From: a virus
DNA: 31,252 nt
IMG/VR virus record: IMGVR_UViG_3300047202_000303
Coordinates: 1-31,252 of that record
Reading direction: 5' to 3' (one strand)
Positions 20,706-28,523 of the stretch are shown in pieces (the first letter of the stretch is position 1; the number at the start of each line of letters is the position of its first letter). Under the pieces are notes generated by a model. That model saw only the letters and a program-made list of their open reading frames with translations. It made no database searches and was not told the DNA's origin. The translations under genes and the position numbers were made by a program.

Positions 20706-23510
20706 ATGAGTAATGAAAAAATCAATCTTAATAGATTCGCGAACTCTTTTCTGAATGCTAGTTTCAAGAAAAAGGTGGTAGCAGGACTTCTCATAATCGG
20801 CGTAATTCTTTCACTGACATTGTTTGTTCATGAGGGGGGCAATGTAACCCTCAATTTGGATGTTCAAGCACGTCTTGACTATCTTGAAGTTCAACAGCAA
20901 CTGCTTAACGAAACCATCAACAATCCTATTAACAGCACAATCAGCGCGATGCTTAAGTTATGTTCATACATCGTTAGTATTCATGGCGCATATACTTGTC
21001 TCATCAATGGCACGGATGACCGTGCTGGTAGACTAGAAACTTTTGATACAAATTCAACTGCTATTTTCAGTGCTGCTGTTGGATACATGACAAGTGGAGG
21101 CTTACTTTTTGCTAAAGGTGGAAGGTATCATGCTAATATTCCATTAACCTCGGACATAACTTTCAAGGGAGAAGGAGCATCAACTATCATTGTTGCTAAT
21201 GGAAACTTCAATGCAATCCGCGTGTTTGGAACTCCAACTGTCCACAAATACAATGTCACGATAAGCGATTTGCAATTGATCGGGAATGATTCAAACGTAA
21301 ATACGTTGAATTATGGCATCTACATGTACTATGCCACAAACTGCCTTGTTGAAAGAGTCTATACTTCAGGTTTTGGTGCACCAGCAGCAATAGTTGTTGG
21401 TGCGGCTATAGGCTGTACCGTTCGAAACTGTTGGATAAATAACGCAAGCGTTAATGGTCTAGGATTGGGCGAAGGTTCCTACTACAACACTTTTGAAGAC
21501 AACCACATCACTAACACGAGACAATTTAATGGGATAGACCTGAACGGCGTTGCTGACCGTTGCGATTACAACCAAATCAGAGATAACATCATACGCGACT
21601 GTAACGTTTCGGGAATCTGTTTAGACAGCGCAAACAACAATACGATACGTGGAAACAGCATTTACAATTGCAGAATGGGCATAGGGTTAGGTGGTTCTCT
21701 TAGTTCTAGCAACAACGTTGTTGAAAACAATTATGTTACAGGAAGTTGGGGTCCATCTTCAACTGGACATGGGATTCATATTCAAACAGCAACGAGCCTT
21801 AACAATGACATCAAAGCTAACACGCTAGTCAAGAATCTTGCGAATGGAATACTGCTCAGTGGAAGCTTCGGGTTAGTTTCTGACAATACATGCTGGGGAA
21901 ACGGTAGAGGCATAGACATCTATGGTGACGGCTACGTGATTAAGAATAATTTCTGCGTAAATAATACGGCTGTACCGAATATTCGTTCTACAGCCGACTT
22001 CACGATTTTGACGGGCAACGCTTTCGAGGGAATCGTAAATGCAGGAACTAATACTATTTTGGGAGCAGGTAATACATGGAACTATGTTGATGTTGTTAGT
22101 TCATGGCTAAACGCAACGAACATAGCTACCGATTACCTTTTTCTGGGTTGCTTGACGAGCGACCCAGTGATTCCTGTCGCAGGACAAATGTGGTACAACA
22201 GTGTTGAGGACACATTGAAATACTATAATGGCACTGGAATTGTGCTTATACCAAGCATCGGCGGTGGCTCAAATGCCTCGTACACGTTGCCCTATTACTA
22301 CATAAATTACGTTAGTGGAAGCATGTACTATTCGGAAAAGTACGATGGAACAATAACCAACAGCACAAACTATAGCGGACTTGTAAACAGCGAAATAGTT
22401 GCTTTACCGTCTACAGGAGCAACCATATTCAATCGCGCTGGCAATTACACGGCAACCAGTTCAATGAACATAAACAGAACAGGAGTGGAACTGCGTGGTG
22501 AAGGCAGAGGAACTAGAATTAACAAAGCTTTCAATGGAAACCTGATTGAAATGTCTGGAAGCGGAGTGTGGTTCCAAGCAGTTCGAGACATGTACTTGTA
22601 CGGAAACAAAGCCAGTTACACAGGTTGCGGCATACATCTTCTATATGATTACGCGTCAACTGATCCTCAACCTATTTTGGAAAACTTGTACATCAACAAC
22701 ATGGCAAGTCACGGCATATACCTAGAAGGCGGAGGTACACGCGAGGTTAAAGCAACAAACATTCTTGTGAGACAAGCAGGCGGTTGTGGCTTCTTGCTTG
22801 GCGGAACTGACGGCAAATACAATGATCTTGTCGCTGAAGATTGCGATCAATCTGGATTTGAAACAAACGGTGGAAGCAATCAGTTCGTGAATTGCAAAGC
22901 GTTCGGTTGTGGTAATGATGGGGCAACCTATTACGGAATGAACATAGGCGGTTATTGGAACATAATAACTGGTTGTTTCATGCAAGACAATGAGTACCAC
23001 GGATTCCGTATTAACGGTTTAGTATGCACTGTTACAGGTTGCGTATCTCAAAATAATGGACATATAGGCAGCGCAGGATACGGATTGATTCTTGCTGCTA
23101 ATTCTGACGGAACTACTGTTACTGGATGCCAGTTTCTTGATGATCTAGGAGTTCAAGACTACGGAATTTACATATATGCTAACTCTATAAACAATGTGAT
23201 TAGTGCTAACGGCTTCTCAGGAAACGATATTGCCCCAGTTTACGTTGGAGATTCTAACAACAAGATATTTGGGAACGGTGGTTACGTTACTGAAAACACG
23301 ATTCTAAACGTTGCGAATACTACTGCCACGACTTTCGTGTTTAATCACGGCTGTGCAAGCACTGTTGACTCGGTAGTGCCAAGCTTCAACTTTACTGGGT
23401 GGACAAGTTGGACATGGACGAGCACGACAACACAAGTAACCATAACAGTCACGGGAACATTGCCAGTCGCAATGGAACTGTTGGCTGTTGACGTGAAGTA
23501 CATTCCATAA
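20706..23510 (+). CDS. Large membrane-anchored two-lobed beta-helix protein (spike/adhesin)
   Basis: A 934-residue protein. Residues 24-41 form a transmembrane segment after a basic K21-K-K, giving a type II anchor. A short coiled coil (about 52-75) leads to a first right-handed beta-helix lobe (about 110-480) with NosD/pectate-lyase-like rungs such as NNTIRGNSIYNC. A linker with G-Q-M-W-Y-N-S-V-E-D-T-L-K-Y-Y-N-G-T follows, then a second lobe (about 545-860) that starts the same way (FNRAGNY, then RGEGRGTRI against KGEGASTII). A beta-rich tip ends it. Many N-x-S/T sequons suggest glycosylation. Phage tailspikes with this fold bind or cut polysaccharide; no catalytic residues are identified here. 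The codons look more A/T-rich than in flanking genes, hinting at separate origin. Confidence 0.75.
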   Translation: MSNEKINLNRFANSFLNASFKKKVVAGLLIIGVILSLTLFVHEGGNVTLNLDVQARLDYLEVQQQLLNETINNPINSTISAMLKLCSYIVSIHGAYTCLINGTDDRAGRLETFDTNSTAIFSAAVGYMTSGGLLFAKGGRYHANIPLTSDITFKGEGASTIIVANGNFNAIRVFGTPTVHKYNVTISDLQLIGNDSNVNTLNYGIYMYYATNCLVERVYTSGFGAPAAIVVGAAIGCTVRNCWINNASVNGLGLGEGSYYNTFEDNHITNTRQFNGIDLNGVADRCDYNQIRDNIIRDCNVSGICLDSANNNTIRGNSIYNCRMGIGLGGSLSSSNNVVENNYVTGSWGPSSTGHGIHIQTATSLNNDIKANTLVKNLANGILLSGSFGLVSDNTCWGNGRGIDIYGDGYVIKNNFCVNNTAVPNIRSTADFTILTGNAFEGIVNAGTNTILGAGNTWNYVDVVSSWLNATNIATDYLFLGCLTSDPVIPVAGQMWYNSVEDTLKYYNGTGIVLIPSIGGGSNASYTLPYYYINYVSGSMYYSEKYDGTITNSTNYSGLVNSEIVALPSTGATIFNRAGNYTATSSMNINRTGVELRGEGRGTRINKAFNGNLIEMSGSGVWFQAVRDMYLYGNKASYTGCGIHLLYDYASTDPQPILENLYINNMASHGIYLEGGGTREVKATNILVRQAGGCGFLLGGTDGKYNDLVAEDCDQSGFETNGGSNQFVNCKAFGCGNDGATYYGMNIGGYWNIITGCFMQDNEYHGFRINGLVCTVTGCVSQNNGHIGSAGYGLILAANSDGTTVTGCQFLDDLGVQDYGIYIYANSINNVISANGFSGNDIAPVYVGDSNNKIFGNGGYVTENTILNVANTTATTFVFNHGCASTVDSVVPSFNFTGWTSWTWTSTTTQVTITVTGTLPVAMELLAVDVKYIP

Positions 23511-23554
23511 CTACGGCAGTTTCGTGAAGTCTATGTGAAATGGAGAACTGAAAA

Positions 23555-24625
23555 ATGTATGCCATAAACGAAGTCATCAGCTCCCTTTTCTTCTTAATTG
23601 ACCCGTCGACTGGTAAGCCTGCAACAGGCAAAACCGTCACAGCCGTCGTCTACGATGAAACCTTCGCCCAATTCAGCACGCCAGCAGTCACCGAAATCGC
23701 AGGCGGCCTCTACTACGCCCAGTTCACGCCTGACACAGCGGGTGTTTGGGCAATCAAGTTTTCATGCGCATCTCCTGAGCAATATGGCGGCTTAGCGTTT
23801 CCAGTCGGAGTCGGCAATGAAGCCTTACTCATCAACGGCACTTACGGTCTTTCCGCACTAAACACTGACCTTGACACTTTGCTCATACGACTATCAGCAG
23901 CAAGAGCAGGCTATCTTGACAATCTCTCAGGAGGCGCCATTGCTCTCAACGCTGATATGGCGACTCTCCTGTCTCGGTTGAGTGCTGCTCGAGCGGGATA
24001 TCTTGATAATCTGAGTGCAGGCGCCGTAGCCCTTGAAGGAACACTTACCGCAATGAAGGGCGCGGGTTGGTCCACTGAAACTCTGAAGGCAATCAAAGAT
24101 GCTATAACCGCGTTGAACAACATTACTGCCGCCTCTGTCTGGGCTGTTGCGACAAGAAGCCTCACGGATAAGGCAGGCTTCACAATTTCTGGCACTAAAA
24201 CAACGTTGGACGCATTGAACGATGTATCTTCAGCAACGGTTAAAGGCTTGATAGAAAACGCGGTTGACGCTGGCAATCTGACGCATGACATCACGACTGC
24301 AAATGATAAGACAGAAACTCAAATAGTTGAAATTGCGAAGAATGGCATCTACGCGCTCTCAGTCTTCTTTGACCTTGACACTCTGGAAACGGCGGCGGAA
24401 GGCGGAACAGTCAAAATCCGTGTCTACAACAAAGTTGACGGCACCAACTACAGCGACAAACCGAACGCGTATGCCGAGTATGTTGTAGGACAGGAAAACG
24501 AGTATCCAAGCGTCGAAATTAACTTGGTTCATGGTTACTGCAAAGTGACTATTCAATGCAGCACAGACGTGACAGCGACCAGAACCATCGCTTACCGCCA
24601 CCTCGAGAGAGACTTGGGAGCGTAA
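23555..24625 (+). CDS. Fibre/baseplate-like protein with 29-residue repeats
   Basis: A 356-residue protein; GGAG lies upstream of ATG 23555. The N-terminal domain (1-90) is an Ig-like/BppU-like sandwich (PSTGKPATGKTVTAVVYD, GGLYYAQFTPDTAGVWAI). Residues 109-166 hold two tandem repeats of L-L-x-R-L-S-A-A-R-A-G-Y-L-D-N-L-S-x-G-A-x-A-L with a 29-residue period, a coiled-coil shaft common in phage fibres. Residues 200-270 are a further helical stalk, and 270-356 a beta-rich head. It likely trimerises. Confidence 0.7.
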   Translation: MYAINEVISSLFFLIDPSTGKPATGKTVTAVVYDETFAQFSTPAVTEIAGGLYYAQFTPDTAGVWAIKFSCASPEQYGGLAFPVGVGNEALLINGTYGLSALNTDLDTLLIRLSAARAGYLDNLSGGAIALNADMATLLSRLSAARAGYLDNLSAGAVALEGTLTAMKGAGWSTETLKAIKDAITALNNITAASVWAVATRSLTDKAGFTISGTKTTLDALNDVSSATVKGLIENAVDAGNLTHDITTANDKTETQIVEIAKNGIYALSVFFDLDTLETAAEGGTVKIRVYNKVDGTNYSDKPNAYAEYVVGQENEYPSVEINLVHGYCKVTIQCSTDVTATRTIAYRHLERDLGA

Positions 24626-24629
24626 GATT

Positions 24630-24887
24630 ATGGTTCAAGTGAGACCTAGCAAAACTAACGCGGTTGCGTGGAGAGGCACAGCAACAATCCTAGCAGGACA
24701 AGAAACCGTGACCGTGACTCACGGCCTCGGATATGCACCGACAGTTGACATAATCATCCCAACATTCCAGGGAGACCCGCAAGGATACGGCGCTTGGGCA
24801 GACACGCCAACGACAACAACATTCGTCCTTCATTTTGGCACGATGTTGTCAGAAAACAAAACCTTCAACGTGGTAATCCTCAGATGA
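24630..24887 (+). CDS. Small beta-sandwich fibre-associated protein
   Basis: An 85-residue protein with GGGAGCG upstream. The pattern E-T-V-T-V-T-H-G-L-G-Y-A-P-T-V-D-I-I-I-P-T then T-T-T-F-V-L-H-F resembles short domains at the tips of phage tail fibres with an H-type-lectin-like fold. Ligand binding is inferred. ATGA couples it to the next gene. Confidence 0.6.
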   Translation: MVQVRPSKTNAVAWRGTATILAGQETVTVTHGLGYAPTVDIIIPTFQGDPQGYGAWADTPTTTTFVLHFGTMLSENKTFNVVILR

Positions 24888-25093
24888 GTCTTGCGAGGTC
24901 AGTTCCAGGCAAAAATGAGACGCTAGAAAGTAGCATCGTAAATGTGAGTTTCGACGAAACCCTCTGTCCACACGTTACACACAGCGTCTCCCAAAACTCA
25001 ATAACCATATTCACATCTCGATCCATCACTCTTGAAGCCAACGCTGGCTCTATAACTCTTGAAGGAAATCTGGGAGCCGTAATCCTTGACTAA
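24884..25093 (+). CDS. Small repetitive beta-strand protein (69 residues)
   Basis: It starts at ATGA 24884. The C-terminal half alternates Thr/Leu/Glu strands (SITIFTSRSITLEANAGSIT then LEGNLGAVILD), as in short trimeric beta-helix needles or fibre tips. Three N-x-S/T-like sites are present. Function is unknown, but it clusters with adhesin genes. Confidence 0.5.
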   Translation: MSLARSVPGKNETLESSIVNVSFDETLCPHVTHSVSQNSITIFTSRSITLEANAGSITLEGNLGAVILD

Positions 25094-25433
25094 AACCACA
25101 TTTGAAATGGTCAAAAACGACCTGAAACCCTCCGTTTTGGCAACGCTGAAATATTCAGATGGAACCATCGTGAATTTGACAGGGTGCACAGCAAAATTCC
25201 ACATGAAAAAAGGCACCACAGTCAAGGTTAACGCATCCGCAACAATCGTGGCGCCACCAACAAGCGGCCAGGTTCGCTATGACTGGGCTGGGACGGATAC
25301 AACTGTCACGTTGGATGCCGACGGCTACGTGTTTTACGAGGCCGAATTCGAAATCACCTTTGCAGACGCCAAAGTCATGACCTTCCCAACAAAAGCGGAG
25401 TTCGAAATCAAATTCCGCGACATGTATGAATGA
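25086..25433 (+). CDS. BppU-like Ig-domain protein
   Basis: A 115-residue protein started by TTG 25086 with GGGAG 9 nt upstream, overlapping the previous gene by 8 nt. The pattern F-E-M-V-K-N-D-x-x-P-x-x-x-x-T-L, then D-G-T-I-V-N-L-T-G-C-T-A-K-F-H-M, G-x-V-R-Y-D-W and A-E-F-E-I-T-F matches the N-terminal Ig-like domain of phage baseplate upper proteins, which attaches receptor-binding proteins. It may be the adaptor for the fibres encoded upstream. Confidence 0.7.
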   Translation: MTKTTFEMVKNDLKPSVLATLKYSDGTIVNLTGCTAKFHMKKGTTVKVNASATIVAPPTSGQVRYDWAGTDTTVTLDADGYVFYEAEFEITFADAKVMTFPTKAEFEIKFRDMYE

Positions 25434-25444
25434 GAGGATTTTGA

Positions 25445-26056
25445 ATGGTTTACTGTACAAAAGACGAGATTAAAGCCTTCAACAAAATCACATATGAAGA
25501 TCTCGGTTACGCTAACGAGACAGCTTTCGACACTTTCCTTGACAGCTTAATCTTGCAAGCCCAGGGCTTGATAGAAAATTATTGCAGTGCACCCATAGGA
25601 TTTTTCGAAGCATCAGGCAAAGCCTTCACAAACCAACTCCATGATTACCGATATCCATGGATTGACTTGCGCTATTACCCCGTTCTGACACCTTCAAAAG
25701 TTGAGTACAACGATCAAGGCTACGGAGTCGCGCCAAACTGGGTAACACTCGCCTCCGTTGACTACATTCTCAACCTGGACACAGGACAACTCATGCTCAT
25801 CAACAAGACCCCGGCGATCCCTGAACAAAGTGTGCGAGTAACGTACACTGCAGGATACGCCTCCGTGCCTACCGCTGTCAAGCACGTGTGCATCCAAATC
25901 TGCACCAACAGTCTCCAGGAGATCCTCCAGCGAAAAGTCAACCCGGTAAGCCGCATCGACGATTTCAGTTTGAAAGTCATTTTTCCAGACGTCTTCACTC
26001 GAGAGCTCCAAGTTATGCTTACTCCCTTCATTCGCAAAATGGTTGCTTGCGGATGA
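25445..26056 (+). CDS. Head-tail connector (gp6-like adaptor)
   Basis: A 203-residue protein with GAGAGG upstream of ATG 25445. It has the all-helical start of HK97 gp6-type adaptors (FDTFLDSLILQAQGLIENYC), the central R-Y-Y-P-V-L-T-P-S-K-V-E-Y strand and V-R-V-T-Y-T-A-G-Y. It plugs the portal and receives the tail. The order with the next two genes (gp10-like and terminator) supports this. Confidence 0.78.
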   Translation: MVYCTKDEIKAFNKITYEDLGYANETAFDTFLDSLILQAQGLIENYCSAPIGFFEASGKAFTNQLHDYRYPWIDLRYYPVLTPSKVEYNDQGYGVAPNWVTLASVDYILNLDTGQLMLINKTPAIPEQSVRVTYTAGYASVPTAVKHVCIQICTNSLQEILQRKVNPVSRIDDFSLKVIFPDVFTRELQVMLTPFIRKMVACG

Positions 26057-26484
26057 GCATAACCATTGAGATCCAACAACGCGGCCTAGACATCAAACTC
26101 TTAGCCGACCAAGTTGGCGACAAACTTCTGCCGGTGCTCGTGAAGAACGCTGCTGAATATGCTTACGCGTTGATGTCGGCCAAGGCGCCGGTGAGAAACG
26201 GACGTCTCTTGGGAAGTATCCGGAAAGATGTGAGGGGCCTCGAGGCAACGATCGGCCCAACAGTGCCCTATGCCATTTACGTTGAGTATGGCACGTTGCC
26301 GCATGAGATCCGGCCGGTCTATGCCTCTGTCCTCCGATTCGAGGTTGAAGGCAAAATCGTGTTTACAAGGCTCGTGCATCATCCGGGAACGCGAGCGCAA
26401 CCATTCATACGAGAAACAGCCGAGGCGACACGAGAGAAGATTCCTGAATTGTGGAATGAAATAGCAAGGGACGAAATCAAGTGA
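26053..26484 (+). CDS. HK97 gp10-like head-tail joining protein
   Basis: A 143-residue protein starting at ATGA 26053. The family pattern is clear: A-K-A-P-V-R-N-G-R-L-L-G-S-I-R, then I-G-P-T-V-P-Y-A-I-Y-V-E-Y-G-T, and P-G-T-R-A-Q-P-F-I-R-E-T near the end. Proteins of this type complete the neck or chaperone tail attachment. It is coupled to the next gene by a GTGA overlap. Confidence 0.85.
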   Translation: MSITIEIQQRGLDIKLLADQVGDKLLPVLVKNAAEYAYALMSAKAPVRNGRLLGSIRKDVRGLEATIGPTVPYAIYVEYGTLPHEIRPVYASVLRFEVEGKIVFTRLVHHPGTRAQPFIRETAEATREKIPELWNEIARDEIK

Positions 26485-26906
26485 CCAACAAATACTATGA
26501 TAGTTACAAGGCATTATTTGACCGGGTGAAGGTCGATCTTGAGGCGGTCTCTTCAATCAAACGTGTAGTCCTCGGCGAACAATTCAAAGTTACTGAGTTG
26601 CCTATGGCCACAATCAACCCGGAGCCCACAGACATCGCATTGGCCGCGTTGGGCACTATGCTTGAAAATCACGTTACGTTTTCGGTGATAGTGATGATTC
26701 GTGAAACCGAGCCCTCTGACTGGTTTGCAGACATCATTTCACCCATGGGCGACGTTATGGATGCAATCATAGCGGACTCGACTTTGAATGGAACCGTTAA
26801 AGACGTGAACCCAATCTTCTTCAGTCCAGGAGAAATCAGAACGCAAGGCAAACTCTACTACGGCGGCGTGGTCCGATTCGAGGCGCTGCTACTCTTCACA
26901 CCGTGA
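26481..26906 (+). CDS. Tail terminator-like protein
   Basis: A 141-residue protein started by GTG 26481 overlapping the preceding stop. It has an alpha/beta pattern, K-R-V-V-L-G-E, L-P-M-A-T-I-N-P-E-P, H-V-T-F-S-V-I-V-M-I-R and G-G-V-V-R-F-E-A-L-L-L-F, as in minor tail U/terminator proteins that cap the tail tube and join it to the neck. Position between gp10-like and tail tube genes fits. Confidence 0.68.
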   Translation: MTNKYYDSYKALFDRVKVDLEAVSSIKRVVLGEQFKVTELPMATINPEPTDIALAALGTMLENHVTFSVIVMIRETEPSDWFADIISPMGDVMDAIIADSTLNGTVKDVNPIFFSPGEIRTQGKLYYGGVVRFEALLLFTP

Positions 26907-26933
26907 AGCTTGGAACGATTATGTTGCACATAG

Positions 26934-27010
26934 CCGTGCACGACGCTCAGCACGGAGATGTTGAACATGGATGTTGAACATACCTGTTAACGAGGATGTA
27001 TAACATCTCC
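26934..27010. repeat. Nested inverted and direct repeats between tail genes
   Basis: CCGTGC/GCACGG (26934-26939, 26950-26955) forms a 6-bp stem. GGAGATGTT (26954-26962) pairs with AACATCTCC (27002-27010), extended by ACAT-type pairs to about 15 bp with one mismatch. GATGTTGAACAT occurs twice in tandem (26957-26968 and 26971-26982), and each copy is itself nearly palindromic. The two larger stems share bases 26954-26955, so they compete. No gene fits here. Confidence 0.6.
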
Positions 27011-27029
27011 TTAGCGAGGGGCATCTGTT

Positions 27030-27584
27030 TTGCATAAGGAATTGAAAGAGCACCTCTTGAAACAAGTCATCAACGTTTGCATGCGCGTCATCGACAAACT
27101 CGTTCCAGAGCCCAAGGCTCGTTATCCACAGACCAAGATGATTAAACATGTATTCCAGGAGCTCTTCAATGCTTACTGCCTGGAAGTGTGGGGCGGCCGC
27201 TTCGACGACGTGCCCCATCAAACTTTAAAACGCCTCGAGGACCGCAATTTCCTCACGTTCCTGTCAGCAACACGGAAAATCCTGTTGTACGTGGGCGAGA
27301 ACGACAGGTATTACCGGGCCTGGATCGGCCTCGCCTTTGTCACTGTGAAAGAAGAGTATGAACGGGCCCTGAAAAGCCTCTCGAGAGACGAGTTCATCCG
27401 TGAGTATTCGTCTCAATGGGAACTTGAATTCAAGAGTATTCCCGAATCCCATTTTCAACTTCACAAAAGCGACTTTCTTGACATGATGCTTACAGCACAT
27501 CTTTCAAACTTGTTGCGAATGAGAATCACCTCTGAGTGGTTCTCCGCAAAGCAAGAAAAAAAGGTGAATATGAAAAATGGTTAA
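27030..27584 (+). CDS. Hypothetical protein in the tail module (184 residues)
   Basis: TTG 27030 has GAGGGG 8 nt upstream. The protein is helical and charged (HKELKEHLLKQVINVCMRVI, WIGLAFVTVKEEYERALKSL) with no membrane segment. It lies between the tail terminator and tail tube genes, directly after the structured repeat region. No family is recognised. A regulator or assembly factor is possible. Confidence 0.65.
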   Translation: MHKELKEHLLKQVINVCMRVIDKLVPEPKARYPQTKMIKHVFQELFNAYCLEVWGGRFDDVPHQTLKRLEDRNFLTFLSATRKILLYVGENDRYYRAWIGLAFVTVKEEYERALKSLSRDEFIREYSSQWELEFKSIPESHFQLHKSDFLDMMLTAHLSNLLRMRITSEWFSAKQEKKVNMKNG

Positions 27585-27978
27585 CACAAGTCCCGCAATA
27601 GGAAGAAACGGAAGCATAAACATCAACAGCGTAGAAGTTGGCTACATCAAAGGCGTAACCTTCGACGTCGACGCAGACGTCATCAAAGACTACAAGTTCA
27701 CAAGCGACGTCCCCGCGGTCCTGGAAAGCGGCAACAAAACGTTCAAGTTCAGTTTTCAAAAGATGTTCATTGACACGGTATATGCGGCTCTGGTTTTGGC
27801 AGGCACGAAAATAACGATCTTGTTGGGTCCTGCAAACTCCACACCGACTGGTCAACCGAAATACACGCTTTCGAACGCCATAATCTTTCATCATGGATTT
27901 CGCGACGAGCAAGCTGGCATAGTGATTGAAGATGGATCCGGCGAAGCAGCAAGCCTAAACCTCGGAACCTATAGCTAG
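27577..27978 (+). CDS. Major tail tube protein
   Basis: A 133-residue protein; ATG 27577 has GGTGA upstream and overlaps the previous gene by 8 nt. It is beta-rich (GSININSVEVGYIKGVTFDV, KTFKFSFQKMF) with a C-terminal region containing K-Y-T-L-S-N-A-I-I-F and G-E-A-A-S-L-N-L. Size, fold style and position just before the tail assembly chaperone genes identify it as the tube subunit. Confidence 0.75.
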   Translation: MVNTSPAIGRNGSININSVEVGYIKGVTFDVDADVIKDYKFTSDVPAVLESGNKTFKFSFQKMFIDTVYAALVLAGTKITILLGPANSTPTGQPKYTLSNAIIFHHGFRDEQAGIVIEDGSGEAASLNLGTYS

Positions 27979-27992
27979 GAGCCCTGAAAAGG

Positions 27993-28406
27993 TTGTCGAA
28001 AAAGACTCCTGCAGAAGTTGGGCGTGAACTGTTCGAGAAAGAAGAGGCAGCGGAGCGAGAGATAGCCAAAAAATTCGATCCAAGACGGATCCTGGAAAAG
28101 GCCAGAGAAATCAAAACTATCAAGGATCCTGTTCTGGGAGAGGTAAAATACACGACATTGCCAGCGAAAGACCTCTGGGAACTCAATAAAATCAGTGATG
28201 AATGGGAGCGCACGCGCAAAATGATCTTTCTGCTCTTACACAAAGCATATCCCGAGTTGAAGAACGAGAAGGACCTGGATGATTTTCCAGCTGAAGAACT
28301 CACGCGCCTCTGTGAATTGATTGCGAGCCCCGAAAATTTTTTCCATCTCCCTCAGACATTGAAGCCTGGATCAACCAAAACCAAGACGCCCAAATCCTCG
28401 GCTTAA
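27993..28406 (+). CDS. Tail assembly chaperone, G-type, with frameshift site
   Basis: A 137-residue protein started by TTG 27993, with GAAAAGG just upstream. It is charged and helical (AEVGRELFEKEEAAEREI, DLWELNKISDEWERTRKMI). Near its 3' end the slippery heptamers A AAT TTT (28334-28340) and T TTT TTC (28337-28343) are in the zero frame. A -1 slip continues into the T domain at 28334-28522. In tailed phages a fixed ratio of G and G-T products binds the tape measure during tail assembly. The zero-frame tail after the site (PQTLKPGSTKTKTPKSSA) is low complexity. Confidence 0.8.
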   Translation: MSKKTPAEVGRELFEKEEAAEREIAKKFDPRRILEKAREIKTIKDPVLGEVKYTTLPAKDLWELNKISDEWERTRKMIFLLLHKAYPELKNEKDLDDFPAEELTRLCELIASPENFFHLPQTLKPGSTKTKTPKSSA

Positions 28407-28522
28407 TCGCACACGAATACGGCTACACACTCGATTATATTGAGTCTTTGACTCCTTTTCAACTTCAGTTCCTATTTTCCTGGGCAACGTGGTGGTACAA
28501 GCAAATAAGCAGGAAACACTGA
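28334..28522 (+). CDS. T domain of the G-T tail chaperone (-1 frameshift extension)
   Basis: The -1 frame opens before the slippery site and ends at TGA 28520-28522. It lacks an ATG start. It encodes S-D-I-E-A-W-I-N-Q-N, then I-A-H-E-Y-G-Y-T-L-D-Y-I-E-S-L-T-P-F-Q and F-S-W-A-T-W-W-Y, a well-folded helical pattern typical of chaperone T domains. The fusion would be about 176 residues. The tape measure gene starts 1 nt after this stop, as expected. Confidence 0.72.
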   Translation, partial: KFFPSPSDIEAWINQNQDAQILGLIAHEYGYTLDYIESLTPFQLQFLFSWATWWYKQISRKH

Positions 28523-28523
28523 A

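Noticed and set aside
23879-24052. Diversity-generating retroelement target in the fibre gene
   Set aside because: No reverse transcriptase gene or template repeat is visible anywhere in the window.
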